NCBI RefSeq assembly: GCF_937997465.1 | Contig: NZ_CALKTQ010000342.1 | Location: forward strand, 1 to 19,104 | Length of the DNA: 19,104 bases | Source: an uncultured Campylobacter sp. | GTDB taxonomy: Bacteria > Campylobacterota > Campylobacteria > Campylobacterales > Campylobacteraceae | Direction of reading: 5' to 3' | Notes under the pieces: generated by a model | What the model saw: the letters and a program-made list of their open reading frames with translations, nothing else | What the model was told of the DNA's origin: nothing | Database searches by the model: none | Program-made: the position numbers and the translations under genes | Shown: positions 1 through 6,891 of the stretch, piece after piece | Layout: every line of letters begins with the position of its first letter | Position numbering within the stretch: position 1 is the stretch's first letter

Positions 1-666
1 AGAGAGCGGCTGTATATCGTAGGGTTTTTAAACTCGGACGAGTATCACGCCTTTACGTTGGCTCCCAAAACGGATTGCGGCAAATTATCGGACTATATCG
101 ATCGAGATGTCAATGAAAAATATTTTCTTAGCGACAAGGCCCTTGCGTATTTCCAGAGCAAACATCCAAAATTTAACGGCAAATTTGAGACTAGAAGCGG
201 AAATGAAGGTATCGCGACCACTATAACAACGAATCCAGGACACCGCAGGACGGACACTTTTATCAAGGTCGCCGGCGAGCTTGACGCAAAAGGAAACGAG
301 AGCATAAGGCGCGTATATGATACCTGCGGAATAGCTCCGACGCTGACTACCGCAACGGGCGGCGGACATATGCCAAAGATATTGCAAAAGGCAAGAGGTT
401 TTAATCAAGGATACGAGTTGGAGACATGCCCTACGATAAGCTCGAGCGGCTTTGAGCGAAACAATCTTTTAAAAGCCGAGCGCATACGAAAACTTACTCC
501 GCGCGAATGTTTGCGCCTGCAAGGATTTCCCGAGAGTTTCAAAATCGTAGTGAGCGATACGCAGGCATATAAACAAGCGGGCAACGCTATGAGCGTGAAT
601 GTTATAAAGATGGTATTTAGGCGGGTTCAAAAAGCCAAATATAAACTATTTAAACTGGGGGCGTGA
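1..666 (+). CDS. DNA (cytosine-5-)-methyltransferase, C-terminal part (5' truncated by window edge)
   Basis: The frame is open from base 1 and begins RERLYIVGF, which matches C5-methyltransferase motif VIII (RERxxxVGF), so the first ATG-like codons inside the window are not the real start. The end carries motif IX (RKLTPRECLRLQGFP) and motif X (QAGNAMSVNVI), both diagnostic of the family. These enzymes move a methyl group from S-adenosylmethionine to cytosine C5 at a specific site. The catalytic PC and ENV motifs must lie upstream of the window. The stretch between motifs VIII and IX, where the target-recognition domain lies, holds three related elements: GIATTITT, GIAPTLTT and TCPTISSS. The gene sits at the early end of a prophage with no visible cognate endonuclease, so self-protection of phage DNA from host restriction is the likely role (inference). 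Confidence 0.93.
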   Translation, partial: RERLYIVGFLNSDEYHAFTLAPKTDCGKLSDYIDRDVNEKYFLSDKALAYFQSKHPKFNGKFETRSGNEGIATTITTNPGHRRTDTFIKVAGELDAKGNESIRRVYDTCGIAPTLTTATGGGHMPKILQKARGFNQGYELETCPTISSSGFERNNLLKAERIRKLTPRECLRLQGFPESFKIVVSDTQAYKQAGNAMSVNVIKMVFRRVQKAKYKLFKLGA

Positions 667-667
667 G

Positions 668-943
668 ATGAAATATCACAGATTCTACAAAACCGCGGCG
701 CAAGCGCTTCGTAGCCTAGACGTCCACGTGGACGAAGCCGTGGAGTACTACGGCGGCCGCGACGTGTTTAGATCTTTGGCGCAATACCGCAAAGCCGCAT
801 GGCAGACCGAGGAAGCTGCTAGGACCGATCTTTTGACCGAGTTGCTCAACGAAACCGACGAGCACAGATTTAGGCAAATTTTAGACGGACTAAGCGACGA
901 AAAGTTTAAGATAGCAAAGATTTATTTTTGCGGCGAGGAATAA
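668..943 (+). CDS. Hypothetical phage protein, 91 aa
   Basis: The ATG lies one base after the methyltransferase TGA, with the G-rich GGGGGCGTGAG just upstream, and the next gene starts one base after this stop. It is therefore part of a tight rightward operon. The protein is soluble and charged, with a mostly helical look and no signal peptide or membrane segment. Its first half contains an EYYGGRDVFRSLAQYRK segment and its C-terminus is DEKFKIAKIYFCGEE. I do not recognise a family. Its place between a methyltransferase and GemA suggests a small early or middle phage protein, but no function can be assigned. Confidence 0.75.
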   Translation: MKYHRFYKTAAQALRSLDVHVDEAVEYYGGRDVFRSLAQYRKAAWQTEEAARTDLLTELLNETDEHRFRQILDGLSDEKFKIAKIYFCGEE

Positions 944-944
944 A

Positions 945-1394
945 ATGACCAAAAACCAAGACCTCTATAGAAAGCAGCTTCTAACGATCATACATACGGA
1001 TCCGCTATATAAAGAAATAAAGCGCAACGAGGCGTGGCAAGACTGGCTAGAGCTACGATTTGGCGTAAAAAGCAGCAAGGAGCTAAGCATAAACGAGCTA
1101 AACACGGCCGTAAATATCTTGCGCGGCAAGTGCGAGGATAGGCTAAATTTTACGCCGGACTTTGCGGGACGAAACCTAGCAAAGCCTGATAAAATTACGC
1201 AAAAACAGATCAAAAAAATAGAAATTTTGATAAACGAGCTAGGCTGGGACGAGCCTGCGAGGCTTAGATTTTTTTATAGGCAAACGGGCTGTCTAGTGCC
1301 TAAGCTATACGCGCTTGATAAAAAACGAGCGAACAAGATAATCACGGGGCTTGAGGCCGTAATCAAAACAAAGAGAGCCAAGGCTCAGGGCTGA
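945..1394 (+). CDS. gemA: GemA-like regulatory protein (Mu gp16 / DUF1018 family)
   Basis: This is a 149-aa protein. The region around residues 80-145 follows the DUF1018/GemA pattern: ITQKQIKKIEILINELGW, then RLRFFYRQTG, then a hydrophobic helix ending ANKIITGLEAVIK. GemA of phage Mu is an early protein reported to affect host gene expression and DNA topology. Its exact biochemistry is not visible here. The start is an ATG one base after the preceding stop, with AGGAA upstream. GemA is a marker of Mu-like transposable prophages, so this gene is the strongest sign that the early module, mostly outside the window, is Mu-like. The family call is from motif pattern only. Confidence 0.85.
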   Translation: MTKNQDLYRKQLLTIIHTDPLYKEIKRNEAWQDWLELRFGVKSSKELSINELNTAVNILRGKCEDRLNFTPDFAGRNLAKPDKITQKQIKKIEILINELGWDEPARLRFFYRQTGCLVPKLYALDKKRANKIITGLEAVIKTKRAKAQG

Positions 1395-1462
1395 TATACT
1401 GGGAAAATTTTAAAATATGCGCTAAAATCGGCCTAGAAATATAAATTTTGGGAGGTTCTGGC
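1395..1462 (+). promoter_or_regulatory. Candidate promoter and leader before the zinc-ribbon/late cluster
   Basis: A 68-base AT-rich gap follows the tightly packed GemA operon. It contains TAAAAT at 1423-1428, preceded by TG at 1418-1419, resembling an extended -10 box, and lies about 35 bases before the next start. A strong GGAGG ribosome site is at 1451-1455. Campylobacter sigma-70 promoters often lack a clear -35 box, so its absence is not disqualifying. The evidence is weak: one box-like match in AT-rich DNA. Confidence 0.3.
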
Positions 1463-1663
1463 GTGTTTTGTCCGTACTGCGGAAACGAAAAAACAAGGGT
1501 AATGACGACTATAAAAAGCTTGCAGAATAAACGCTACCGCATGTGCGAAAAATGCGGCAAAAGCTTTCCTACCATAGAGGCTGTGTTTTTTGACGAATAC
1601 TGGAAGATATACGCTAAAGATACCGCCAAAAAAGGCGAAATGAGGAGCTTGTTCGATGAATAG
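1463..1663 (+). CDS. Small zinc-ribbon protein (NrdR-N/Ogr-like), candidate regulator
   Basis: This 66-aa protein has four cysteines as two CxxC knuckles: C3/C6 in MFCPYCGNEKTRV and C28/C31 in MCEKCGKSF, followed by PTIEAV. The order CPYC...R...CEKCGKxFxTxE resembles both the N-terminal zinc ribbon of NrdR and the phage Ogr/Delta activators. Ogr normally has a CX4C second knuckle, so this is not a canonical Ogr. I chose GTG 1463 because GGAGG at 1451-1455 lies 7 bases upstream. A TTG at 1448 precedes that site and is unlikely. The gene overlaps the next one by 8 bases. It sits between GemA and the first structural gene, where Mu-like phages carry the late regulator Mor, so a role in late transcription is plausible but unproven. 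Confidence 0.75.
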   Translation: MFCPYCGNEKTRVMTTIKSLQNKRYRMCEKCGKSFPTIEAVFFDEYWKIYAKDTAKKGEMRSLFDE

Positions 1664-2867
1664 AGACACGCTGCTATATCATCTGCTGAAGTCTAAAGCC
1701 GACAAAAGCAAGACCCCTGAAGAGATTATCGACGAATTTATAAGACAGCATTCAAAGCTAGCCGGCAAGCAGCTAGAAGAGCAGCTTGCCAATCTCCTCA
1801 TCTTCATCAATGAAAACTACGATATGGATAAAGATACACTAAAGCAGCTCGTAGATTCTAAAATTTCAGCCCTAGGCATAAACGTAAATCCTCTAAATTT
1901 AGAAGAGACCTACAAAAAACTATCCTTGCAAGGCGTAAGCATCGGCATAGCCTTTGATAGGATAGATATGCAAGCTATCGAGTCTATGCGCAACAACTTC
2001 TACTGGATGAGGAGCGAATTTAACGATAAATTTCAATCAAGACTAATGGATATAACTCAAAAAGTCTTTGAGGGCGAGATCCCGCGCGCCCAGATGGCTG
2101 CCAAACTAAAAGAGGAATTCTCAAACGAGCTAAAAATGGATATGAGCTATTTTGAGGGAGTGAGTGATCACATCATCTCTCAAAGCCAAAACATAGCAAG
2201 AGTAAATCAAGCCAGAAAATACGATGCGCCTTTTTATAAAGTTGTAGCCATAATGGACTCTAAGACCTCGGACATATGCCGCTCTATGAACGGGCGAGTG
2301 ATCCCCGCAGAGCATCTAGAAAGGCAAGCAAACGCTATCACTGCAGCAAAGAGCATGGCTGCTAAAAAAGCGGCCGCTACGTGGCGAAACGAGCCTTATC
2401 TTGGCAGAAGCGACAAGATGGATGCAAACTTTGGACTTCCGCCATATCATTTCCGCTGCCGCACCGAAGTAGTACCGGTTTGGGTAGACGAATACGAGAT
2501 CGAGGGCGTTAAGATGAAAGCTACGCAGGAGCCGGGCAAAGATGAAGTCCTAAGACACATAGACAAAACGGGGGTGGAAAGAGTATGGAGCGCCAATAAT
2601 ACACACGTGCAAAAGAAGCATCGCGAAAGCACCCCGCAAAACATAGTAAAAGCGTTAAATTCTATCGAAGCTATCGCCCAAAACAAAGACGAGACCAATA
2701 GGCTGATAGCCGTAAGCTCAAACGGAATGATAACTATTTTTTCAAATGACGGTATAATAACATCGTTTGATCCAAGTAAAAATAACCCAAACGATAGCGC
2801 CAAAAAGTATTTTAAACGACATGCTAAAAACGCTCAGATCATAAAAGAAAAGTGGTGGACGATATGA
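1656..2867 (+). CDS. Minor head protein (Mu gpF / SPP1 gp7 family) with C-terminal nuclease-like domain
   Basis: The protein has 403 aa. Residues about 120-276 match the phage head morphogenesis domain: a helical region, then DSKTSDICRSMNGRVI (201-216), and PPYHFRCRTEVVP (262-274), a hallmark of the family. Members are minor capsid or portal-associated proteins; SPP1 gp7 travels with the DNA into the infected cell. Residues about 306-403 are an extra domain with H317/H322, a PQNIVKALNSI helix, and strands ending in ITIFSNDGIITSFDP. This resembles the phage-borne Barnase/EndoU/ColicinE5-D/RelE-like (BECR) nuclease domains known at the C-termini of such proteins. The head-domain call is strong and the nuclease call is tentative. 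The start overlaps the zinc-ribbon gene, implying coupling, and the stop overlaps the next ATG. Confidence 0.9.
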   Translation: MNRDTLLYHLLKSKADKSKTPEEIIDEFIRQHSKLAGKQLEEQLANLLIFINENYDMDKDTLKQLVDSKISALGINVNPLNLEETYKKLSLQGVSIGIAFDRIDMQAIESMRNNFYWMRSEFNDKFQSRLMDITQKVFEGEIPRAQMAAKLKEEFSNELKMDMSYFEGVSDHIISQSQNIARVNQARKYDAPFYKVVAIMDSKTSDICRSMNGRVIPAEHLERQANAITAAKSMAAKKAAATWRNEPYLGRSDKMDANFGLPPYHFRCRTEVVPVWVDEYEIEGVKMKATQEPGKDEVLRHIDKTGVERVWSANNTHVQKKHRESTPQNIVKALNSIEAIAQNKDETNRLIAVSSNGMITIFSNDGIITSFDPSKNNPNDSAKKYFKRHAKNAQIIKEKWWTI

Positions 2868-3208
2868 GAAAACTAAATATTGAAATTTACCGAAACTATG
2901 AATGGTTTATAGAGCTTAAGGGCTTTGACAAGGAGCGATCCCGAAAATACTTTAAATTTAAAAATAAAGGGCTTGTTTTTCCCGCCCAAGTAGCCGACGA
3001 CGAAGGCAAGATAGCTTATATGTTTGACATCGTTCTAGACGATGAAACCTTGAGGCTTCTAAAGGACGAGCCGCTAACCGCTGAAGTATGCGAGTGCGAT
3101 TTTATATATGACGCGCAGGACGGTGGCAAAACTATAAATGAGTGGAGCAAAACTTGCACCATATATGAGGCGTTTTTGGAAATAAAAAAGAATTTAAAAG
3201 GCTTTTAG
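2864..3208 (+). CDS. Unknown 114-aa phage protein, translationally coupled to gpF-like gene
   Basis: I chose ATG 2864 because it overlaps the preceding stop as ATGA. GTG codons at 2852 and 2855 lie deeper inside the upstream gene and have no better ribosome site. The protein begins MRKLNIEIYRNYEWFIELKG, continues with beta-like stretches, and ends with a helix, EAFLEIKKNLKGF. The N-terminal pattern, with an aromatic and an alternating hydrophobic strand, resembles small phage structural proteins encoded near neck or tail genes, but I cannot place it in a family. It is followed one base later by the gp10-like gene. An alternative is that it guards against the nuclease-like domain encoded immediately upstream. 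No sequence feature decides between these. Confidence 0.75.
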   Translation: MRKLNIEIYRNYEWFIELKGFDKERSRKYFKFKNKGLVFPAQVADDEGKIAYMFDIVLDDETLRLLKDEPLTAEVCECDFIYDAQDGGKTINEWSKTCTIYEAFLEIKKNLKGF

Positions 3209-3209
3209 A

Positions 3210-3641
3210 ATGAACTTTAAAAGACATTTAAAAAACTTCCTTTTTCGTATAGGCTCGGGCATAGTTTTAAAGGCTAAATATACCGCTCCTATAAAAACGG
3301 GCAACCTCAAAAAAGATATTCAAGTATTTGACGACCGTATCGAAAACCTTGAAATAGAGATAGGAAACACGAGGCTAGCTCCGTATGCAAAATTCGTTCA
3401 CGACGGTACCGCTCCCCACGTCATAAAGCCCAAAAGAATGAAAGCCTTGGCAAACGTAAAAACGGGACAGATGTTCGGTAAGAAGGTAAACCACCCGGGC
3501 ACGAAAGCAAATCCGTATCTTCTAAATGCCGCAGAGGACTTTTTTGACTCGCAAGACTTCGCGGCGGCTAAGCGCTCGCTAGCCCAAAAGATCGGCGAAG
3601 AGGTAGCAAGAGATATAAGAGCCTCTTTGCGTAGGAGCTAA
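3210..3641 (+). CDS. HK97 gp10-like head-tail/tail completion protein
   Basis: This 143-aa protein shows the family pattern: an N-terminal helix, APIKTGNLKKDI (28-39), then a beta stretch with APYAKFVHDGTAPHVI, and NPYLLNAAEDFF near the C-terminal helix. HK97 gp10-family proteins act at the head-tail interface or in tail completion. The P-K-TG-L and YA-FVH-GT motifs are clear. The gene starts one base after the previous stop and is followed at once by the nuclease gene. It usually lies between connector genes and the tail tube. Here it is several kilobases away from the tube gene, on the far side of the inverted terminase-portal block, so the morphogenesis module is rearranged. Confidence 0.87.
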   Translation: MNFKRHLKNFLFRIGSGIVLKAKYTAPIKTGNLKKDIQVFDDRIENLEIEIGNTRLAPYAKFVHDGTAPHVIKPKRMKALANVKTGQMFGKKVNHPGTKANPYLLNAAEDFFDSQDFAAAKRSLAQKIGEEVARDIRASLRRS

Positions 3642-3643
3642 AT

Positions 3644-4105
3644 TTGAAGATTATCGCGGCTCTTTTTCTAGCGTTTGGTCTACTTTTTGGCTTTTCCGCC
3701 AAAGTCGTCAAAGTAAGCGACGGCGACACGATAACCGTGCTAACGCAAAACAAAGAGAGCGTAAAAGTAAGGCTATACGGCATAGATGCGCCAGAAACCA
3801 AGCAAGACTTCGGCAAAGCTTCAAAACAGTATCTATCAAGTCTAATAGCGGGCAAGATCGTGGAAGTAAAAAGCGGCGGTCAAGATAGATACGGTAGGGT
3901 TTTAGGCACGATCTATCTAGGTAGCACGGATATAAATGCTAAAATGGTAGAAGATGGCTACGCTTGGGCTTTCGTCAAATACTCGAAAATTTATACTGCG
4001 CAGCAATTAAAGGCCATAAAAAATAAAGCCGGACTTTGGCTGCAAAAAGATCCGCAAGCCCCTTGGGATTTTAGAAAAGCTAAGAAAAAACACAAAGAAC
4101 GCTAA
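3644..4105 (+). CDS. Secreted staphylococcal-type thermonuclease (SNase family)
   Basis: This 153-aa protein has an N-terminal signal peptide (MKIIAALFLAFGLLFGFSA, likely cut near residue 19) and a complete SNase fold. Calcium/active-site positions appear in SDGDTI (D26, D28) and D48. The catalytic set appears as R43 in VRLYGIDAPET, E51 in the same motif, and R85 in DRYGRVLG. A basic tail (KAKKKHKER) ends the protein. The enzyme should cut DNA and RNA in the periplasm or outside the cell. The start is TTG 3644 with AGGAG at 3633-3637. It is the last gene of the cluster. SNase homologues are common on chromosomes and plasmids, and its place inside a phage structural cluster suggests a lysogenic-conversion gene. 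All catalytic residues are present, so it is probably active. Confidence 0.92.
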   Translation: MKIIAALFLAFGLLFGFSAKVVKVSDGDTITVLTQNKESVKVRLYGIDAPETKQDFGKASKQYLSSLIAGKIVEVKSGGQDRYGRVLGTIYLGSTDINAKMVEDGYAWAFVKYSKIYTAQQLKAIKNKAGLWLQKDPQAPWDFRKAKKKHKER

Positions 4106-4174
4106 AATTTAATCAAAAAAGATATAATCAAAATACGTTCCGAAAAGAGGCGCCGCGCGCTAAATTTCGCTAAG

Positions 4175-4196
4175 AGCGGAGCCGCTCGGCTTCGCT
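4175..4196. terminator. Stem-loop at convergent junction, possible bidirectional terminator
   Basis: AGCGGAGCC (4175-4183) pairs with GGCTTCGCT (4188-4196) around the loop GCTC, giving a 9-bp stem with one G-T wobble. It lies just before the end of the leftward terminase gene and 70 bases after the rightward nuclease gene. No strong T-run follows on either strand, so intrinsic termination would be imperfect. The rest of the 4106-4200 gap is AT-rich, with a GC-rich patch at 4150-4160 and nothing else recognisable. Confidence 0.5.
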
Positions 4197-4200
4197 TGGA

Positions 4201-5772
4201 TTATATTATAATCGCCCCTCCGCCCTTTCGTTTGACAACCGCTTGAATGTTTCTGCACGCTAGGGCCAATGCCCAAAACCTATCGGCGTGTCCGTATTCA
4301 TTTCTTTTTGCGTCGTATTTGAAGCTTTTTACTCCGGCCATGCGTTTAATCGCGTGAAGATCGGCGATAAGCAGCGGATCGTTTGGTATCTTGATACGCT
4401 TGTCCTCAAATAGCTTTTTCAAATTTAGCGCCATTTCTTCCTTGGCGGGAGCGGTAAAATACACGCCGCTTACTCTGCTTTTGAATTTCGTATGCATAGT
4501 TTCGGCCAAATTTAACCCGATACCGGTCTTGTCGATATTGAGTACGGCAAGCGGATAGGTGCGCATATGGGCGCTTAAGACGTCCTCTTGCTCTTTAAAT
4601 TTGGCTTTTGCGTAGATCTCCATCATCGCTACCTCATAGGCATTTTCTACGCTTTTGACGCAAGCAAGGCTCGAGCGGTCGTTTACGCGGCCTATATCGT
4701 AGCCGCAAAGAAGCGGAGTGTCGCTCGTAGGCTGGTAGTACCCGAATTTACTATCTACGCAAGACTTAATAAGACTAATCGAAAGCAGGCTATTTTCGTC
4801 GTCGATAAATACGCACTCGTAAGCGCTAGCCCAAGTATCGGCATCAAATAGCGCTCGCATGGTCTCAAGGTCAAACTCCAGCCCGTCGGCCATCGCGTCG
4901 TAAATGCTAACCCTAAAACGCTCAAACATTTTGTATTTTGGCTCATCCGTAAATAGCTCGTGAAATAGCGAGCGCTCTTCAAACGGAGTAGACAGTATCG
5001 TTAGGCGTCCTTTGACTGCACCTATGCTAGGCACAAAGGCGTGCCAAATCTTTTTCGGGTTTGGATACCATGCAAACTCGTCCATCCAAATATCGCCCGT
5101 AAAGCCTTGCACCGTACGAAAGTTGTGTGCTAGAGCCTTGATAATCGCACCGTTTTCAAGGGTAATCTCCGTCTCGCTATCCTTGGCAAGAGGTATGCCG
5201 AATTTTTGCGCCCAAAAACGCATATACCGCATAAGGATCAGGGCCTGCTCTTCAGATGCGGATAAAAACAGCTGATTGCGGCCGCCTACGGCTCCTACCA
5301 AAGCATCTGCGGCAGCAACATAGCTAAAGCCGATTTGACGAGATTTTAACACTATCCTAAACTGAGCGTCGGAGCTCATAAATTTAGCCTGATAGTCGAA
5401 TAATCCGCCCTCTTTTAATATGCTTTGTCTTAGCTCGCTTGCCGCCTTGTCTAAATTTACGGGCGGACGCACGTAGGCCTTGGCCTCTTTTTTCTTTTTA
5501 TCTTCGCCCGTTAGCTTATTTAGAGCTACCACGAGATCGGCTAGCATCGCCGTCTCTTCGCTAGTTATATCTTGCTTTGAGCTTAGCGCCTCGATTTTTC
5601 CGTGCAAAGAATTTATGGCGTTTTCTATGCTCGCTTCATACTTTTTTGCTTCATTTGCCCACTTGGTTAGCGTAGGGCGCGATACGTTCATCTGCTGCGC
5701 CACCAAAACGGAGCTTACTCCGCTAGCTAGCAAATTTATACACTCTTCTTTAAATTCTTTCGTATAAGCCAT
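4201..5772 (-). CDS. Terminase large subunit, P2 gpP-like, with N-terminal helix-turn-helix
   Basis: This 523-aa protein is the ATP-driven DNA packaging motor and nuclease. Residues about 10-36 form a helix-turn-helix (GVSSVLVAQQMNVSRPTLTKW), as in P2 gpP-type terminases. The ATPase has a deviant Walker A (KSRQIGFS, 143-150) without the usual GKT/S, Walker B IWMDE (228-232) and the coupling motif STP (261-263). The nuclease acidic residues appear as D359 in YDIGR, D414 in LNIDKTG and D497 in HADRFW. The start has AAAGGG upstream on the minus strand. It is the second gene of a leftward pair with the portal, opposite in strand to the other head genes. P2 also keeps terminase and portal on the opposite strand to its capsid genes. 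No separate small terminase is obvious, so the N-terminal domain may take part in DNA recognition. Confidence 0.95.
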   Translation of the reverse strand: MAYTKEFKEECINLLASGVSSVLVAQQMNVSRPTLTKWANEAKKYEASIENAINSLHGKIEALSSKQDITSEETAMLADLVVALNKLTGEDKKKKEAKAYVRPPVNLDKAASELRQSILKEGGLFDYQAKFMSSDAQFRIVLKSRQIGFSYVAAADALVGAVGGRNQLFLSASEEQALILMRYMRFWAQKFGIPLAKDSETEITLENGAIIKALAHNFRTVQGFTGDIWMDEFAWYPNPKKIWHAFVPSIGAVKGRLTILSTPFEERSLFHELFTDEPKYKMFERFRVSIYDAMADGLEFDLETMRALFDADTWASAYECVFIDDENSLLSISLIKSCVDSKFGYYQPTSDTPLLCGYDIGRVNDRSSLACVKSVENAYEVAMMEIYAKAKFKEQEDVLSAHMRTYPLAVLNIDKTGIGLNLAETMHTKFKSRVSGVYFTAPAKEEMALNLKKLFEDKRIKIPNDPLLIADLHAIKRMAGVKSFKYDAKRNEYGHADRFWALALACRNIQAVVKRKGGGAIII

Positions 5773-5865
5773 TTTAAGCCCTTTAAAATTGTTTTTAATA
5801 CTCTGGGTTAGGCTAAAGCCTTTTAAACGTTTTTAAACGCCTTTTAAAAGCGTTTAAAGGGGTGT
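5773..5865. repeat. TTTAAA-rich nested inverted repeats between portal and terminase
   Basis: This 93-base spacer contains repeated TTTAAA words. TTTAAACGC (5832-5840) is a perfect inverted match to GCGTTTAAA (5850-5858), and the DNA between them includes the palindrome TTTTAAAA. An outer arm, CCTTTTAAACG (5819-5829), also matches CGTTTAAAGG (5851-5860) with one extra T. The portal and terminase genes flank it in the same leftward direction. It could be an operator, an RNA hairpin that tunes terminase expression, or a protein-binding site such as a packaging signal. The sequence alone does not decide. Confidence 0.5.
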
Positions 5866-6891
5866 TTATAAATTCTTTTGCCACCCTAAAATACTTCTTG
5901 CCTCATCTACGGTTATAATGCCTCTGCCTACAAGCTCGGTCACTATCGCGCCGTCGTCCTTGAAATTCGTGACGTCTACGGCCTTTAACACTACTTTAAT
6001 GCCTACGCTCTCAAAAAAGCCCTCGATAAGCTCTATTTTAGGCTTGATCTCTATCTCGTTGAATTGTTGAAGTTGTCCGATTAGCTCGCCGCCTCCGCCA
6101 AGTCCGCCCGCATCCATAATGCCAAGAAGCCTAGGCGGTATACCGTGGGCGGCGGCTATCTCGTCTCTAGTCACTTTTTTGAGCTTCTCAAATCTGATTT
6201 TTCCCTCTTTATCGCCGACTCCGCCGCCCGTGTAGGCTAGTAGCGTCTTGTGAGCGTTACCGCTACCTTTAAAGTTTGAGCTAAAAAAGCTCTTATAAGT
6301 TTCGATCTGCTGCTGGCTAGGTTCGTTGTTTTCGTGCACTATGGCAAGATCGGGCCTGGCGCCGTTTTGAAAAAAGGCATAGTTGTAGTTGTCGGCCTCT
6401 TTGTTTGTTAAAATCCCAAGCATTGTAGCAAGATAATCGGGCTCCCCGTAAAATCTAGAGCTTGGGGAGTAGTATTTGAGATAATAACCGTCCAGCTTTT
6501 GTTTTTGGCCTGTTTTGCTTAGCTGAAACATCTCTCTGGCTAAATTCGTGCGCCATTCGACGGCGGGGATGTTATATAGATAGTACCTGCTTGCGGTGCC
6601 GGCTTTTTCTACCGGAGCATTGCCGTAAAGCTCAAGGTTGTAGCAAAACTCGAACAAAAAGGACTTTGCCGAAACGCCAGGCGGTAGAAATTTAGCTATC
6701 TCGCTCTCCTCTATCTCTATTTGACTAAGCAGTCCGGCCTTGATCTTGATCGCCCGGCGATGATATACGTTTGCGTAGTGAAGCGCAAGCAGATTTTCAA
6801 AACTTATAAAAGGCTCTATTAGCCCGCCGCTTTCTTCGTCGTTAGCTACTTGCGTACTATCCACGCTTGATTTAAAAACATATTCGTTCAT
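5866..6891 (-). CDS. Portal protein, P2 gpQ / PBSX family
   Basis: This 341-aa protein is close in length to P2 gpQ (about 344 aa). It has the family patterns FISFENLLALHYANVYHRRAI at the start, RFYGEPDYL (146-154) followed by ANNY-type helix KEADNYNYAFFQNGARP (164-180), and TRDEIAAAHGIPPRLLGI (241-258), a strong portal signature. Twelve copies of such a protein form the ring through which DNA enters and leaves the head. The start has AGAGG at 6896-6900 on the minus strand. It is the first gene of the leftward portal-terminase pair and is transcribed divergently from the protease-capsid operon. The C-terminus (ITVDEARSILGWQKNL) is typical of the family. Confidence 0.94.
   Translation of the reverse strand: MNEYVFKSSVDSTQVANDEESGGLIEPFISFENLLALHYANVYHRRAIKIKAGLLSQIEIEESEIAKFLPPGVSAKSFLFEFCYNLELYGNAPVEKAGTASRYYLYNIPAVEWRTNLAREMFQLSKTGQKQKLDGYYLKYYSPSSRFYGEPDYLATMLGILTNKEADNYNYAFFQNGARPDLAIVHENNEPSQQQIETYKSFFSSNFKGSGNAHKTLLAYTGGGVGDKEGKIRFEKLKKVTRDEIAAAHGIPPRLLGIMDAGGLGGGGELIGQLQQFNEIEIKPKIELIEGFFESVGIKVVLKAVDVTNFKDDGAIVTELVGRGIITVDEARSILGWQKNL

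Noticed and set aside
1448..1462. TTG 1448 as the start of the zinc-ribbon gene
   Set aside because: It lies before the GGAGG site at 1451-1455, which correctly serves GTG 1463.
2852..2863. GTG 2852/2855 as the start of the 114-aa gene
   Set aside because: ATG 2864 overlaps the preceding stop as ATGA, the usual coupled arrangement, and no better ribosome site favours the GTG codons.
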